Assembly: GCA_003249225.1 (NCBI GenBank)
Contig: QKJQ01000012.1
Coordinates: forward strand, 124,001-188,000
DNA from: Clostridia bacterium
GTDB lineage: Bacteria > Bacillota > Clostridia > Lachnospirales > Lachnospiraceae
Direction: 5' to 3'
DNA: 64,000 nucleotides
Shown: positions 1 through 10,096 of the stretch, piece by piece
Numbering within the stretch: the first letter of the stretch is position 1
Layout: every line of letters starts with the position of its first letter
Notes under the pieces: model-generated
The model's input: the letters and a program-made list of their open reading frames with translations, nothing else
Told to the model about the DNA's origin: nothing
The model's database searches: none
Position numbers and translations under genes: made by a program

Positions 1-61
1 ACGGGATGATAGCGGTTGTGTCCAGTCCACCCGAATAAGCTAATATAACTTTTTCTTTCAT
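1..61 (-). CDS. argG: argininosuccinate synthase, 5' end only (runs off left edge)
   Basis: Reverse complement reads ATG AAA GAA AAA GTT ATA TTA GCT TAT TCG GGT GGA CTG GAC ACA ACC GCT ATC ATC CC = MKEKVILAYSGGLDTTAII, the ArgG N-terminal PP-loop; AGGAGGT upstream on the - strand at about 70-76. Confidence 0.88.
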   Translation of the reverse strand, partial: MKEKVILAYSGGLDTTAIIP

Positions 62-93
62 AGTAAAGTAACCTCCTATAAGCATTTTTGCGA

Positions 94-114
94 TAATATG
101 CATAATATGCAAAA
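94..114. promoter_or_regulatory. candidate ARG box (ArgR operator) upstream of argG
   Basis: TAATATGCATAATATGCAAAA; contains 13-mer TGCATAATATGCA (99-111), identical to 1958-1970 before the GNAT-argJBD cluster; further TGCAATATGCA at 155-165. Confidence 0.55.
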
Positions 115-219
115 TCATTTTATAAATATACACCATTTGATTTTATAATGCAAGTGCAATATGCAACCAAATTTTATTATTTTATTGGAGAGTTTACAAA
201 ACTCTCATGTAAAATAATC

Positions 220-241
220 ATGCATTCCGTGCTGAATGCAT
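220..241. repeat. perfect inverted repeat in argG/SGNH intergenic region
   Basis: ATGCATTC-cgtgct-GAATGCAT, 8-bp perfect arms. Confidence 0.6.
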
Positions 242-492
242 AGGTTTGACATTCTGAAAGGTTCAACCTTGTGTTTTTACAAAAGCAGACTTGTCAGTAA
301 GAATATATATCAAAAATGCGAAAAAAGCAAGTAAGAGGCTTAGAAATACGTTTAATTTCCAAAGCAGATTTACAAACGGCAAGGCTTCTATTATACTGGA
401 AAAAGGAAAAGCGCGATATGTATTGAATAAAAGAAATTTTAGACCGACAGAAGAATATGGGTCGGGATATGTATAAAAAAGAAGGAGACATC

Positions 493-1149
493 ATGAGACT
501 ACAGGACAGAGAGACGTTATTATTTATTGGAGATTCCGTTACGGATGCAGGAAGACAAAGACCGATTGGTGTTGCAGCAGGCGACGGTCTCGGAACCGGC
601 TATGTAAGAGTCGTTGATACATTATTGAATGTTTATTATCCGGAACAATTCTTTCAGATCATTAATATGGGGTGCAGCGGCCATACAACAAGAGATCTTC
701 TTGCGCGCTGGGAGACAGATGTATTTGACCTGAAACCAGACAGAGTGGTGCTATGCATTGGGTTTAATGATGTATGGCGCCAGTACGACAGCCCGGCTCG
801 TCCTTCTGCACATGTGCTTTTGGATGAATACCGCAGTAATCTTAAAACAATGATTGAAAGTACAAAAGACAGGGTAAAAGAACTGATCTTAATGACACCT
901 TATTATCTTGAGAAGAATCCGGAGGATGCCATGCGCAGAAGCATGGACGAATACGGTGGTGCCGTGAAGGAACTGGCGAAGGAATACGGACTTGCATGTG
1001 TTGACCTTCAGAAGGAGTTCGATGATTATCTGAATTACCGCTATCCGGCCTATGTCATGTGGGACAGAGTGCACCCGGGAGCAGTCGGAGGTTTTATCAT
1101 TGCACGTACGTTCTTACGTGAGCTTGGGTTTGACAGACCAATTATGTAA
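493..1149 (+). CDS. SGNH/GDSL hydrolase (esterase family)
   Basis: MRLQDRETLLFIGDSVTDAG...IGFNDVW...DRVHPGAVGG: GDS block and D-x-x-H catalytic motif; GAAGGAG RBS before ATG 493. Confidence 0.85.
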   Translation: MRLQDRETLLFIGDSVTDAGRQRPIGVAAGDGLGTGYVRVVDTLLNVYYPEQFFQIINMGCSGHTTRDLLARWETDVFDLKPDRVVLCIGFNDVWRQYDSPARPSAHVLLDEYRSNLKTMIESTKDRVKELILMTPYYLEKNPEDAMRRSMDEYGGAVKELAKEYGLACVDLQKEFDDYLNYRYPAYVMWDRVHPGAVGGFIIARTFLRELGFDRPIM

Positions 1150-1278
1150 CAGAAGAATGTTCAGAAGTGATTGTATTTCATATTTATAAAGGAACAGGCT
1201 CTGAGCAGTAAAGAGTGAAAGAATAAGATGGTAAGCAGACAGAATAAGCTATTTAACAGAATAGCTATTGAGCGAACG

Positions 1279-1323
1279 AACAGCAGATATAAGAACAGCA
1301 GACATAAAAACAGCAGACATAAA
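1279..1323 (+). repeat. three tandem 15-bp units AACAGCAGAYATAAR
   Basis: aacagcagatataag / aacagcagacataaa / aacagcagacataaa read directly, just upstream of maf. Confidence 0.85.
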
Positions 1324-1356
1324 AACAGATGGTTTATTCATTAGATTGGAGAAATT

Positions 1357-1950
1357 ATGCAGAATATTATATTGGCATCAGGGTCACCGCGGCGGAAGGA
1401 AATTATGGAACAGGTCGGGATTCCCTTTACCTGCATACCTAGTACAAAAGAAGAGATTATGCGTGACTGTTCGCCGGATGAACTGGTACGGGAACTTTCT
1501 CTCATGAAAGCTTCCGATGTGTCAGAACAGTTGCAAGGAGATTTTATCGTTCTGGGAGCTGATACGGTCGTTGCAGTAAATGGTAAGATACTCGGGAAAC
1601 CAAAGAGTAAAGAACATGCCTTTGAGATGCTTTCAATGCTGCAAAACGGTGTACATCAAGTCTTTACCGGAGTTACCGTTTTATGCAAGTCGAATGATGG
1701 TTCTCAGACAATGAGAAACTTTTCGGTCGAAACTAAAGTCTTTGTAAGGCCGATGGCAGAACAGCAGATACTTGATTATATTGAAACCGGTGAACCGATG
1801 GACAAGGCTGGTGCTTATGCTATTCAAGGACTTTTTGCACCGTTCATATCCGGTATTGAAGGTGATTATTACAACATTGTCGGCTTTCCGATTGCCGCTA
1901 TTGTAAAGGAAGCAATGGAGCTTGGAATCGACCTTTTAAAAAAAGATTAA
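1357..1950 (+). CDS. maf: Maf family nucleotide pyrophosphatase
   Basis: MQNIILASGSPRRKEIMEQVGI...VLGADTVVAVNGKILGKPKSKEHAFEML...YIETGEPMDKAGAYAIQG. Confidence 0.93.
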   Translation: MQNIILASGSPRRKEIMEQVGIPFTCIPSTKEEIMRDCSPDELVRELSLMKASDVSEQLQGDFIVLGADTVVAVNGKILGKPKSKEHAFEMLSMLQNGVHQVFTGVTVLCKSNDGSQTMRNFSVETKVFVRPMAEQQILDYIETGEPMDKAGAYAIQGLFAPFISGIEGDYYNIVGFPIAAIVKEAMELGIDLLKKD

Positions 1951-2025
1951 AAAAACTTGCATAATATGCATAATGGATGTATAATTATGAAATCCAATTT
2001 TAGCTATGAGAACGAGGGAAGACTT

Positions 2026-2472
2026 ATGATAAGATCAATGACGATCGAAGACTACGAAAGTGTTTATAAATTATGGGAAACAATAACCGGCATGGGTCTG
2101 CGAAGTATGGATGATTCCAAAGAAGGAATTGAACGCTTTCTAAAGAGAAATGAAGGGCTGAGTGTTGTTGCCGTTGAAGATGAAAAAATTGTTGGCTGCA
2201 TTCTCTCCGGACATGACGGACGAAGAGGCTGTCTATATCACGTCTGTGTGCATGCAGAGTACAGAAATCGAGGAATCGCCAGTAATATGGTGAAGTTTGC
2301 ATTGCAGGCATTAAAAGAAGAGCATATTAACAAAGTGTCCATTATTGCTTTTAAGAAGAATCGATTAGGGAACAATTTCTGGACCGGCCTTGGCTGGGAG
2401 ATGCGAGAAGACGTGAACTATTATGATCTGGTTCTTAACGAGGCAAATGTAACGACATTTATTAATGTATAA
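2026..2472 (+). CDS. GNAT family N-acetyltransferase
   Basis: MIRSMTIEDYESVYKLWE...VHAEYRNRGIASNMVKFALQAL...: acetyl-CoA binding R/Q-x-x-G-x-A-like motif; ATG 2026 preferred over track start 1957, which lies in the ARG-box-like motif. Confidence 0.85.
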   Translation: MIRSMTIEDYESVYKLWETITGMGLRSMDDSKEGIERFLKRNEGLSVVAVEDEKIVGCILSGHDGRRGCLYHVCVHAEYRNRGIASNMVKFALQALKEEHINKVSIIAFKKNRLGNNFWTGLGWEMREDVNYYDLVLNEANVTTFINV

Positions 2473-2498
2473 AGAGTAAGAAAGGCTGGTAAGATTCT

Positions 2499-3764
2499 AT
2501 GAAAAAAATAAAAGGTGGCGTTACCGCCGCAAAGGGTTTCAAAGCAGCATCAGCACAGGCTGGAATAAAATATAAGAACAGAAGTGATATGGCACTTGTT
2601 GTGAGCGATGTTCCTGCAGTATCCGCAGGGACGTTTACAACAAATGTTGTGAAAGCGGCTCCGGTGCGCTGGGATATGAAGCTGATCAAAGAGAATGAAA
2701 CGGTACAGGCCATTGTGCTCAATAGTGGAATTGCCAATGCATGCACCGGCAAACTCGGAGATGAAAACAATGAAAAAATGGCGGAATTAATCGCTGATGC
2801 AACAAAACTTTCTAAGTCAAGTATTCTTACCGCATCCACCGGTGTAATCGGAAAGCAGCTTGTTATGGATGCAGTTGCAAGAGGAGCGGTGCAGCTGGCT
2901 AAGAACCTGTCAGAATCACTGGAAGCAGGAACAATGGCTGCTAAGGCAATCATGACAACGGATACCTTTGATAAAGAATGTGCAGTTGAAGTTGATATTG
3001 ATGGCGTGAATGTGACCATTGGTGGAATGTGCAAAGGTTCCGGGATGATCCATCCGAATATGGCGACAATGCTCGGTGTTGTCACAACGGATGCTAAGAT
3101 TGCAAAGAAAGCATTACAGAAAGCGGTAAGTGATGCCGTAAAAGTGACATTTAACATGATTTCTGTCGACAGGGATACTTCTACGAATGATTCCCTGATT
3201 GCTATGGCAAATGGTCTGGCAGAGAATACAGAAATTTTGGAAGATAGTACTGCGTATACAGTGTTTTATGATGCATTGCTGATGGTACTACGTACCTTAT
3301 CGAAGATGATGGCGGCGGACGGAGAAGGTGCTACGAAACTGTTTGAATGTACGATCGTCGGAGCAAATGACAAAGCACAGGCTGAAGTTCTCGCAAAGTC
3401 CGTAATTACGTCAAGTCTGGTAAAGACAGCTGTTTTTGGTAATGATGCGAACTGGGGAAGAATTCTTTGCGCTATGGGATATGCTGGCGAGGTATTTGAT
3501 CCGGAACAGGTCGATCTTTATATTACCGGGAAAGAGGAGTTTTCATTTTACGAAACAGATAGTGAAGTTATTCTGAAGGATTGTCTGAAGCTGGTCGAAG
3601 ATGGTATGGCGACCGATTACTCAGAAGAAGAGGCAACAAAAATATTATCCTTAAAGAAGGTAACAGCAATTGCAGATTTGAAGATGGGAACCGCATCAGC
3701 CACTGCATGGGGATGTGATCTTACCTATGATTATGTTAAGATTAATGCAGACTACCGTTCATAA
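2499..3764 (+). CDS. argJ: bifunctional ornithine acetyltransferase / N-acetylglutamate synthase
   Basis: [19 protein letters not shown]...[21 protein letters not shown] (ArgJ autocleavage motif)...[18 protein letters not shown]. Confidence 0.96.
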   Translation: MKKIKGGVTAAKGFKAASAQAGIKYKNRSDMALVVSDVPAVSAGTFTTNVVKAAPVRWDMKLIKENETVQAIVLNSGIANACTGKLGDENNEKMAELIADATKLSKSSILTASTGVIGKQLVMDAVARGAVQLAKNLSESLEAGTMAAKAIMTTDTFDKECAVEVDIDGVNVTIGGMCKGSGMIHPNMATMLGVVTTDAKIAKKALQKAVSDAVKVTFNMISVDRDTSTNDSLIAMANGLAENTEILEDSTAYTVFYDALLMVLRTLSKMMAADGEGATKLFECTIVGANDKAQAEVLAKSVITSSLVKTAVFGNDANWGRILCAMGYAGEVFDPEQVDLYITGKEEFSFYETDSEVILKDCLKLVEDGMATDYSEEEATKILSLKKVTAIADLKMGTASATAWGCDLTYDYVKINADYRS

Positions 3765-3784
3765 AAAAGGAGCTGAAAAGGAAA

Positions 3785-4687
3785 ATGAAAAACGATATGT
3801 TAAAAGCGCAGACACTGATTGAGGCGTTGCCTTATATTCAGAAATTCAATAATAAAAAAGTAGTTGTTAAATATGGCGGCAGTGCCATGATCGATCCGCA
3901 TCTTCAGATGAATGTCATCATGGATATCGTTCTTTTGAAACTTGTTGGGATGCAGCCAATCGTTGTTCATGGCGGTGGTAAAGAGATATCGAAATGGGTT
4001 GGACTCTTAGGCCATGAATCACAGTTTGTGGAAGGTTTCCGTGTTACCGATAAAGAGACAATGGAAGTGGCAGAAATGGTTTTAAGCAAGGTGAATAAAA
4101 ATCTTGTACAGATGGTTGAAAAGCTTGGCGTTCGTGCAGCCGGGATCAGCGGAAAAGATGGATCGACACTGATGGTCGATAAAAAGTATGTGAACGGACA
4201 GGACATCGGGTTTGTCGGAAATATTAAGACCGTGAACACTGAGTTGATTGATACACTGATCAAAAATGATTTTATTCCAATCATATCTCCCATTGGTCTG
4301 GATGATGAATTCCAATCCTACAATATTAATGCGGATGATGCTGCCTGTGCTGTAGCGACGGCGATCGGTGCAGAAAAACTGGCTTTCCTGACAGATATTG
4401 AAGGAGTGTATACCGATTACAACGATAAAAGCACATTGCTTTCCGTTCTGACTCTGCAAAAAGCAGACGAACTGATGGCACAAGGGTTTATCGGCGGAGG
4501 TATGCTTCCAAAACTAAAAAACTGCGTAGATGCAGTTAAGAACGGAGTTTCCAGAGTTCATATACTGGACGGTAGGATGGAACACTGCCTGCTGCTTGAA
4601 TTCTTTACCAATGAAGGGATCGGGACGGCGATTATTAACGATGAATCTGTATTGTTCGAGCATGAGACAAAAGATAAGGAGGCGTAA
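3785..4687 (+). CDS. argB: acetylglutamate kinase
   Basis: [10 protein letters not shown]...VVHGGGKEI...[14 protein letters not shown]. Confidence 0.96.
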   Translation: MKNDMLKAQTLIEALPYIQKFNNKKVVVKYGGSAMIDPHLQMNVIMDIVLLKLVGMQPIVVHGGGKEISKWVGLLGHESQFVEGFRVTDKETMEVAEMVLSKVNKNLVQMVEKLGVRAAGISGKDGSTLMVDKKYVNGQDIGFVGNIKTVNTELIDTLIKNDFIPIISPIGLDDEFQSYNINADDAACAVATAIGAEKLAFLTDIEGVYTDYNDKSTLLSVLTLQKADELMAQGFIGGGMLPKLKNCVDAVKNGVSRVHILDGRMEHCLLLEFFTNEGIGTAIINDESVLFEHETKDKEA

Positions 4688-4690
4688 ACT

Positions 4691-5905
4691 ATGAGTAAAT
4701 CAGAAGACAAAAGCCTTACTGCCAAAGAATGCATGCAGAGAACAGAAGAAGTCATAATGCACACATATAACCGTTATCCAATTGTCTGGGACAAGGGAAG
4801 TGGTGTCGATCTTTATGACATCGAAGGAAAAAAATACCTTGATTTTGTTTCTGGAATTGCGGTGCATGCGCTGGGATATGAAAATGAAAAGTGGAAGACA
4901 GCCATTAAAGATCAGCTTGATAAACTGACCCATATATCAAACTATTATTATTCTGTGCCTATGATGCAGGCGGCTGAGAATGTAACGAAAGCCTCCGGCA
5001 TGGACCGTGTGTTTTTTACAAACAGCGGGACCGAAGCCGTGGAAGGTGCAATCAAGACAGCAAGAAAATATTATTACAATAAAAAAGGCAAAGCTGACAG
5101 CGAGATTATTGCCATGGATCATTCCTTTCACGGAAGAAGTCTTGGCTCGCTTTCTGTTACCGGAACCAAAAAGTACAGAGAGGCTTTCGAACCACTGATT
5201 GGCGGAGCTGTGTTCGCGACCTATAATGATCTGGAAGATGTGAGATCAAAGATCACAGATAAGACAGCGGCGATACTTCTTGAGACCATTCAGGGAGAAG
5301 GAGGCGTATATCCGGCCACAAAAGAATTTATCACAGGAATTCGTAAGCTTTGCGACGAGCATGATATTCTCATGATACTTGATGAAATTCAATGTGGCAT
5401 GGGCAGAACGGGTACGATGTTCGCCTATGAAAATTATGGCGTGAAACCGGACGTGGTAACAATTGCAAAAGCACTGGGCTGTGGTATCCCGGTAGGTGCA
5501 TTTGCTACAACGGAAAAAGCAGCTGCGTTGGTTGCAGGTGACCATGGAACGACGTACGGAGGAAATCCGCTTGCTATGGCAGCGGTGAATGCAGTATTTG
5601 ACCAATTTGAAGAACTTCAGATACTGGAGCATGTGAAAATGGTTGGAGCGTATCTTTTTGAGCAGCTTGAATTGGTAAAAGAAAAGTATGACTGCATCAT
5701 CGGTCATCGTGGGGTTGGTCTGATTCAGGGATTGGAGTTTTGTGTTCCGGTCGGAGATATCATTAAAAAGGCAATCGAAGGCGGATTAATTCTGATTAAC
5801 GCCGGAGCTGATGTAATCCGTTTTGTTCCCCCGCTTGTCATCGAGAAAGAACATGTAGATGAAATGATACGTAAACTGACAGCAAGTATTGATGCGGTTA
5901 TGTAA
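4691..5905 (+). CDS. argD: acetylornithine aminotransferase
   Basis: PLP class III motifs: FFTNSGTEAVEGAIKTARKY...LDEIQCGMGRTGTMFAYENYGVKPDVVTIAKALGCGIPVGA. Confidence 0.95.
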   Translation: MSKSEDKSLTAKECMQRTEEVIMHTYNRYPIVWDKGSGVDLYDIEGKKYLDFVSGIAVHALGYENEKWKTAIKDQLDKLTHISNYYYSVPMMQAAENVTKASGMDRVFFTNSGTEAVEGAIKTARKYYYNKKGKADSEIIAMDHSFHGRSLGSLSVTGTKKYREAFEPLIGGAVFATYNDLEDVRSKITDKTAAILLETIQGEGGVYPATKEFITGIRKLCDEHDILMILDEIQCGMGRTGTMFAYENYGVKPDVVTIAKALGCGIPVGAFATTEKAAALVAGDHGTTYGGNPLAMAAVNAVFDQFEELQILEHVKMVGAYLFEQLELVKEKYDCIIGHRGVGLIQGLEFCVPVGDIIKKAIEGGLILINAGADVIRFVPPLVIEKEHVDEMIRKLTASIDAVM

Positions 5906-5938
5906 AATTGCTCAATCGAATGTAAATCAAACAATAAG

Positions 5939-5974
5939 AAAAGCAGTGTCTCACTATTGTGTGGCACTGCTTTT
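5939..5974 (+). terminator. Rho-independent terminator after argD
   Basis: AAAAGCAGTG ... CACTGCTTTT stem followed by T-run. Confidence 0.8.
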
Positions 5975-6177
5975 ATCAGGGTAATGTAAGTTTACAGGGT
6001 AATGGTCTGACCATAACAATGGATATATATGACATATATGTAGAAAATTACAATTGATATTCGGTTAAAATTCCCTCTTGTATATATAGAATTAATTCGC
6101 TACAATAATAATATCAATGTGTTGAGGGCAGATTGGGAGCACGGATAACAGGATCATTCTGTTAGGAGGTGCTTGCG

Positions 6178-6945
6178 ATGAACAAAAAGAAAAAATGGCT
6201 TAAAATAGGTATAGTAGCAGTTGCTTTGATTATCTCGGGATTTGTGTATTGTTTTATTCATCTTGGTACAAAGAATAATGCGGATATGATCACGTATCAG
6301 CTTCAGACAGGAAATACAGGTGGAAGTCAGGTGACTGGAAGCGTTATAACGAACAGCGATACAACAGGTGATGCAGTGACCTTTGATGAAGAGCGAACGG
6401 GAGCAGAAGAAACCGTTTCACTAATGGAAGGAGCAGATTCCAAGACATCTGTTTCAGAGAAAATGACAGATCAGACCGAACTTACATCCATTATTGTTTA
6501 TGTCTGCGGTGCTGTTATGACTCCGGGTGTTTACGAATTAAAGGAAGAATCGCGTGTGGTTGATGCTATTTATGCCGCAGGCGGACTTGCAGTACAAAAT
6601 GCAGCAGAACTGATCAATCAGGCTGAAAAGATTACGGATGGTCAAAGAATTTACATCCCTTATGCAGAGGACCTGACTGCACTAAGTGAAGCAGAGATTG
6701 CGGCGGGACAGTCGGCAGTATCCCAGAAGACTGAAACCGTTGATAACAATAAAAAAGTCAATATCAATACAGCAAAGGAAGAGGAGCTGATAACCTTGAC
6801 CGGAATCGGACCTTCCAGGGCGCAGAGTATTATAGCTTACAGGGAAGAGAATGGATTTTTTGAGGAACCGGAGGATATTATGAATGTACCGGGAATCAAA
6901 GAAGCTGCATATGATAAGATAAAAGATGACATATGTACCTATTAG
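6178..6945 (+). CDS. comEA: ComEA-type helix-hairpin-helix protein with SLBB domain
   Basis: N-terminal TM; VYVCGAVMTPGVYELKEESRVVDAIYAAGG (SLBB); VNINTAKEEELITLTGIGPSRAQSIIAYREENGFF (HhH); AGGAGGT RBS before ATG 6178. Confidence 0.88.
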   Translation: MNKKKKWLKIGIVAVALIISGFVYCFIHLGTKNNADMITYQLQTGNTGGSQVTGSVITNSDTTGDAVTFDEERTGAEETVSLMEGADSKTSVSEKMTDQTELTSIIVYVCGAVMTPGVYELKEESRVVDAIYAAGGLAVQNAAELINQAEKITDGQRIYIPYAEDLTALSEAEIAAGQSAVSQKTETVDNNKKVNINTAKEEELITLTGIGPSRAQSIIAYREENGFFEEPEDIMNVPGIKEAAYDKIKDDICTY

Positions 6946-7007
6946 TAGAAGCATGCAGAGTGTGAAGATGGATCCTGTTTAGCACAGGAAGAAACGAGGT
7001 AGCGGCT

Positions 7008-7697
7008 GTGGCGAAAAAAGTTCTTGTAGTGGATGATGAGAAGCTGATTGTTAAAGGAATTCGATTTAGTTTGGAACAGGATGACATAGAAGTAGATACG
7101 GCATACGACGGAGAAGAGGCAATAACTGCAACAAGACAAAAAGAATATGACTTGATCATTCTGGATGTAATGCTGCCTAAGCTGACGGGGTTTGAAGTAT
7201 GTCAGCAGATAAGAGAATATTCAGATGTTCCGATCATTATGTTAACCGCAAAAGGTGATGATATGGATAAGATTCTTGGTCTGGAATATGGAGCCGATGA
7301 CTACATCACAAAACCATTTAACATCCTTGAATTAAAAGCAAGAATCAAAGCAATCATGCGGCGTAACAACCGGATCGATACAACACAGTCTGAAAGCAAA
7401 ACCGTCACAATAGGAGATTTGAAGATAAATACAGAAAGCAGAAGGGTCTACGTCAGAGACTGTGAAGTTAATCTTACAGCAAAAGAGTTTGATGTACTGG
7501 AACTGTTGATCTTTAATCCGAATAAAGTGTACAGCAGGGAAAATTTATTGAACATTGTATGGGGATATGATTATCCAGGTGATGTAAGAACGGTTGATGT
7601 TCACATTCGCCGCCTTCGTGAAAAGATAGAAGATAATCCAAGTGAACCAAAATTTGTCCATACAAAATGGGGGGTAGGTTATTATTTCCAGGATTAA
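7008..7697 (+). CDS. OmpR/PhoB family response regulator
   Basis: VLVVDDEKLIVKGI...LIILDVMLPKLTGFEVC...GADDYITKPFN; C-terminal winged helix; GTG start. Confidence 0.95.
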   Translation: MAKKVLVVDDEKLIVKGIRFSLEQDDIEVDTAYDGEEAITATRQKEYDLIILDVMLPKLTGFEVCQQIREYSDVPIIMLTAKGDDMDKILGLEYGADDYITKPFNILELKARIKAIMRRNNRIDTTQSESKTVTIGDLKINTESRRVYVRDCEVNLTAKEFDVLELLIFNPNKVYSRENLLNIVWGYDYPGDVRTVDVHIRRLREKIEDNPSEPKFVHTKWGVGYYFQD

Positions 7698-7722
7698 AGA
7701 AAAACTGCGTCCTCTGACGAGC

Positions 7723-9138
7723 ATGCATCTTCATATATTAGTAACACTTTTACTTTTTGGTGTTATATCAATGACCGTTACAGACATTGTTCTGGTCCAG
7801 GCGTATGAAAGTCACGCTACAGAGGGAGCAATTGCAAATGTACGGTCATATTCTTCGAAAATCATTAATAAAATTGCAGAAGCAGGAGCTATTACGACCA
7901 GCAGTACGAACGAGATATTGCAGGAGCTGGAAGATGCTGCATTATTTTACGACGGCAGAATTATACTTGTTAACAGCAAGTTAGTGATTGTAGCTGACAC
8001 CTATGATTCCGAAGTAGGAAAGACCCTGATATCAGAAGAAGCAATACGATGTCTTAAGGGTTCAGCAAATACTTATACAAGTACATCCGGAGTGGATATA
8101 TTTACAGAGCTTACCCTGCCAATAGCAGACAGTACCACAAAGGAAGTCATCGGTGTGTTTATCATTCGTGCTTCGTTAGCGGATGTTTTTGAAACAAAAG
8201 CATCCTTGATTCAGATATCGGGAATTATTCTATCCTTTATGTTCCTGATATTATTTGCCTTAGCCCTTATTTATTCTTACCGGCTGACCAGACCATTAAA
8301 AAGAGTCATCGAAACCATCGATCATGTATCAGAAGGGTATCTTGAAGATAAAGTATCAATGAAAGGATATTATGAGATAGTTAAGATATCCGATTCTTTT
8401 AATGTCATGCTGGATAAGATCAACAAACTGGAAGAATCCAGACAGGAATTTGTTTCGAATGTCTCGCATGAGTTAAAGACGCCAATGACATCCATGAAAG
8501 TGCTGGCTGATTCCCTATTACAGCAGGAAAATCTGCCGGAAGAATTGTATCGTGAATTCCTGACGGATATCAATGATGAAATTGAAAGGGAAAATAAAAT
8601 CATTACAGACCTGCTTGCACTCGTCAAACTGGATAAAAAATCAGGGGAGATGCATATAGCACAGGTCAGCATAAATGAGTTACTGGAGATTACGCTACAC
8701 CGGTTAAAACCGATTGCGCAGAAACACAATATTGAAATGATCTTTGAAAGCTTTCGAAATGTGGTCGCAGAAGTCGATGAGGTTAAAATGTCACTGGCAT
8801 TATCCAACCTTATTGAGAATGCAATAAAGTATAATGTAGAAGGCGGCTGGGTCAAGGTCTCTTTGAACTCTAATCATAAATATGTATTTATCCGGGTATC
8901 GGATTCTGGTATTGGAATACCGGAAGAAGAACAGGAAATGATATTCGAACGATTTTACCGTGTCGATAAAACAAGAGCAAGAGCTACCGGAGGAACAGGA
9001 CTTGGGTTAGCCATAACTAAGAATGTTGTTCTGATGCACAAAGGGTCCATAAAAGTGAACAGCAAGGAAAATGAAGGTACTACCTTTACCCTGCGAATTC
9101 CGTTAAGTTTCAGCTTTACCACGAGGGAGACTGTATGA
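7723..9138 (+). CDS. HAMP-containing sensor histidine kinase (true start may be upstream at 7681, see findings)
   Basis: FVSNVSHELKTPMTSMKVLADSLL (H box), NAIKYN (N box), DSGIGIPEEEQEMIFERFYRVDK, GGTGLGLAI. Confidence 0.94.
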   Translation: MHLHILVTLLLFGVISMTVTDIVLVQAYESHATEGAIANVRSYSSKIINKIAEAGAITTSSTNEILQELEDAALFYDGRIILVNSKLVIVADTYDSEVGKTLISEEAIRCLKGSANTYTSTSGVDIFTELTLPIADSTTKEVIGVFIIRASLADVFETKASLIQISGIILSFMFLILFALALIYSYRLTRPLKRVIETIDHVSEGYLEDKVSMKGYYEIVKISDSFNVMLDKINKLEESRQEFVSNVSHELKTPMTSMKVLADSLLQQENLPEELYREFLTDINDEIERENKIITDLLALVKLDKKSGEMHIAQVSINELLEITLHRLKPIAQKHNIEMIFESFRNVVAEVDEVKMSLALSNLIENAIKYNVEGGWVKVSLNSNHKYVFIRVSDSGIGIPEEEQEMIFERFYRVDKTRARATGGTGLGLAITKNVVLMHKGSIKVNSKENEGTTFTLRIPLSFSFTTRETV

Positions 9139-10070
9139 GAAAATGTCTACTATTATTTTTTGTTCTTTTACTGTCTGGTCTGTCCGGGTGCACTGCAAGT
9201 GATCAGGAAACAGCAACGATTGCAAGTTCACGACTGTATTTTGTTGATACGAACGAAACACAGGTAGTCAGTGAACTTTATGAACCGGCAGCGACAACAA
9301 CCGAAGGACTTATCGAAGAATATATGCAGGCACTCAATATAACGCCACAGAATCCTGCATATAAAAAGGCAAAACCAGACAGTGTTTCTATCTTGAATTA
9401 TGAGATTGGAGCAGATGGGCAGTTAGTCATATATTTTGATGCTGCCTACAATGAGATGTCGCAGATTATGGAGGTGCTTTGCAGAGCGGCTATTGTTAAA
9501 ACATTCTGCCAGATCGAAGGCATTGACTATGTTGAGTTCTATGTAGATGGACAATCCCTTATGCTTTCAGGTGATACACCAGTCGGACTGATGCAGTCAT
9601 CTGACTTTATTGATAATACAGGCGGTGTAGCCAACTACAGCCAAACCGTTTATTTTTCAGTTTATTTTGCAAATGAGACCGGAGATCAGTTAATTGAAGC
9701 AGATCTGAAGGTTGTTTACGAAGGAAGCCGGACAAAAGAGCAGCTGGTACTCGAGCGGTTAATTGAAGGACCTTATGCGGTAGAAGGACTTACCGGTATG
9801 ATGGATACGTTACCGGAAGGTACCGTCGTAAATAAGGTGTCAACAAAAGATGGTGTCTGTTATGTTGATTTTAATGATAAATTTCTGAACAAAAGGTCAG
9901 ATGTGACGGAAGAAGCAACCATTTATTCGATTGTTAATTCCTTGGTCGAATTATCTAATGTTAATAAAGTTCAGATTACGGTCAATGGTGAAACTAAAAA
10001 AGTTTATACCAGTATTGATATATCTGGAATGCTTGAGAGAAATCTTGAGATCATCGAGAGCAGTAACTGA
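9135..10070 (+). CDS. GerMN domain lipoprotein
   Basis: Lipobox LLSGLSGC; two GerMN-like repeats (SVSILNYEIGADGQLVIYFDAAYNEM; TVVNKVSTKDGVCYVDFNDKFLNK). Confidence 0.8.
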   Translation: MRKCLLLFFVLLLSGLSGCTASDQETATIASSRLYFVDTNETQVVSELYEPAATTTEGLIEEYMQALNITPQNPAYKKAKPDSVSILNYEIGADGQLVIYFDAAYNEMSQIMEVLCRAAIVKTFCQIEGIDYVEFYVDGQSLMLSGDTPVGLMQSSDFIDNTGGVANYSQTVYFSVYFANETGDQLIEADLKVVYEGSRTKEQLVLERLIEGPYAVEGLTGMMDTLPEGTVVNKVSTKDGVCYVDFNDKFLNKRSDVTEEATIYSIVNSLVELSNVNKVQITVNGETKKVYTSIDISGMLERNLEIIESSN

Positions 10071-10096
10071 TAAAGTCATTGTTACAGGAGAACAGA

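Noticed and set aside
291-476. 61-aa ORF between argG and the SGNH gene
   Set aside because: No Shine-Dalgarno, no recognisable family, overlaps the probable 5' UTR of the SGNH gene; cannot be supported.
1268-1507. 79-aa ORF carrying RTADIKTADIKTADIKTD
   Set aside because: Encoded by the 15-bp triplication and then runs out of frame into maf; no RBS.
2462-3157. 231-aa antisense ORF in argJ
   Set aside because: Antisense shadow of conserved argJ; Ser/Thr/Ala-rich with no domain.
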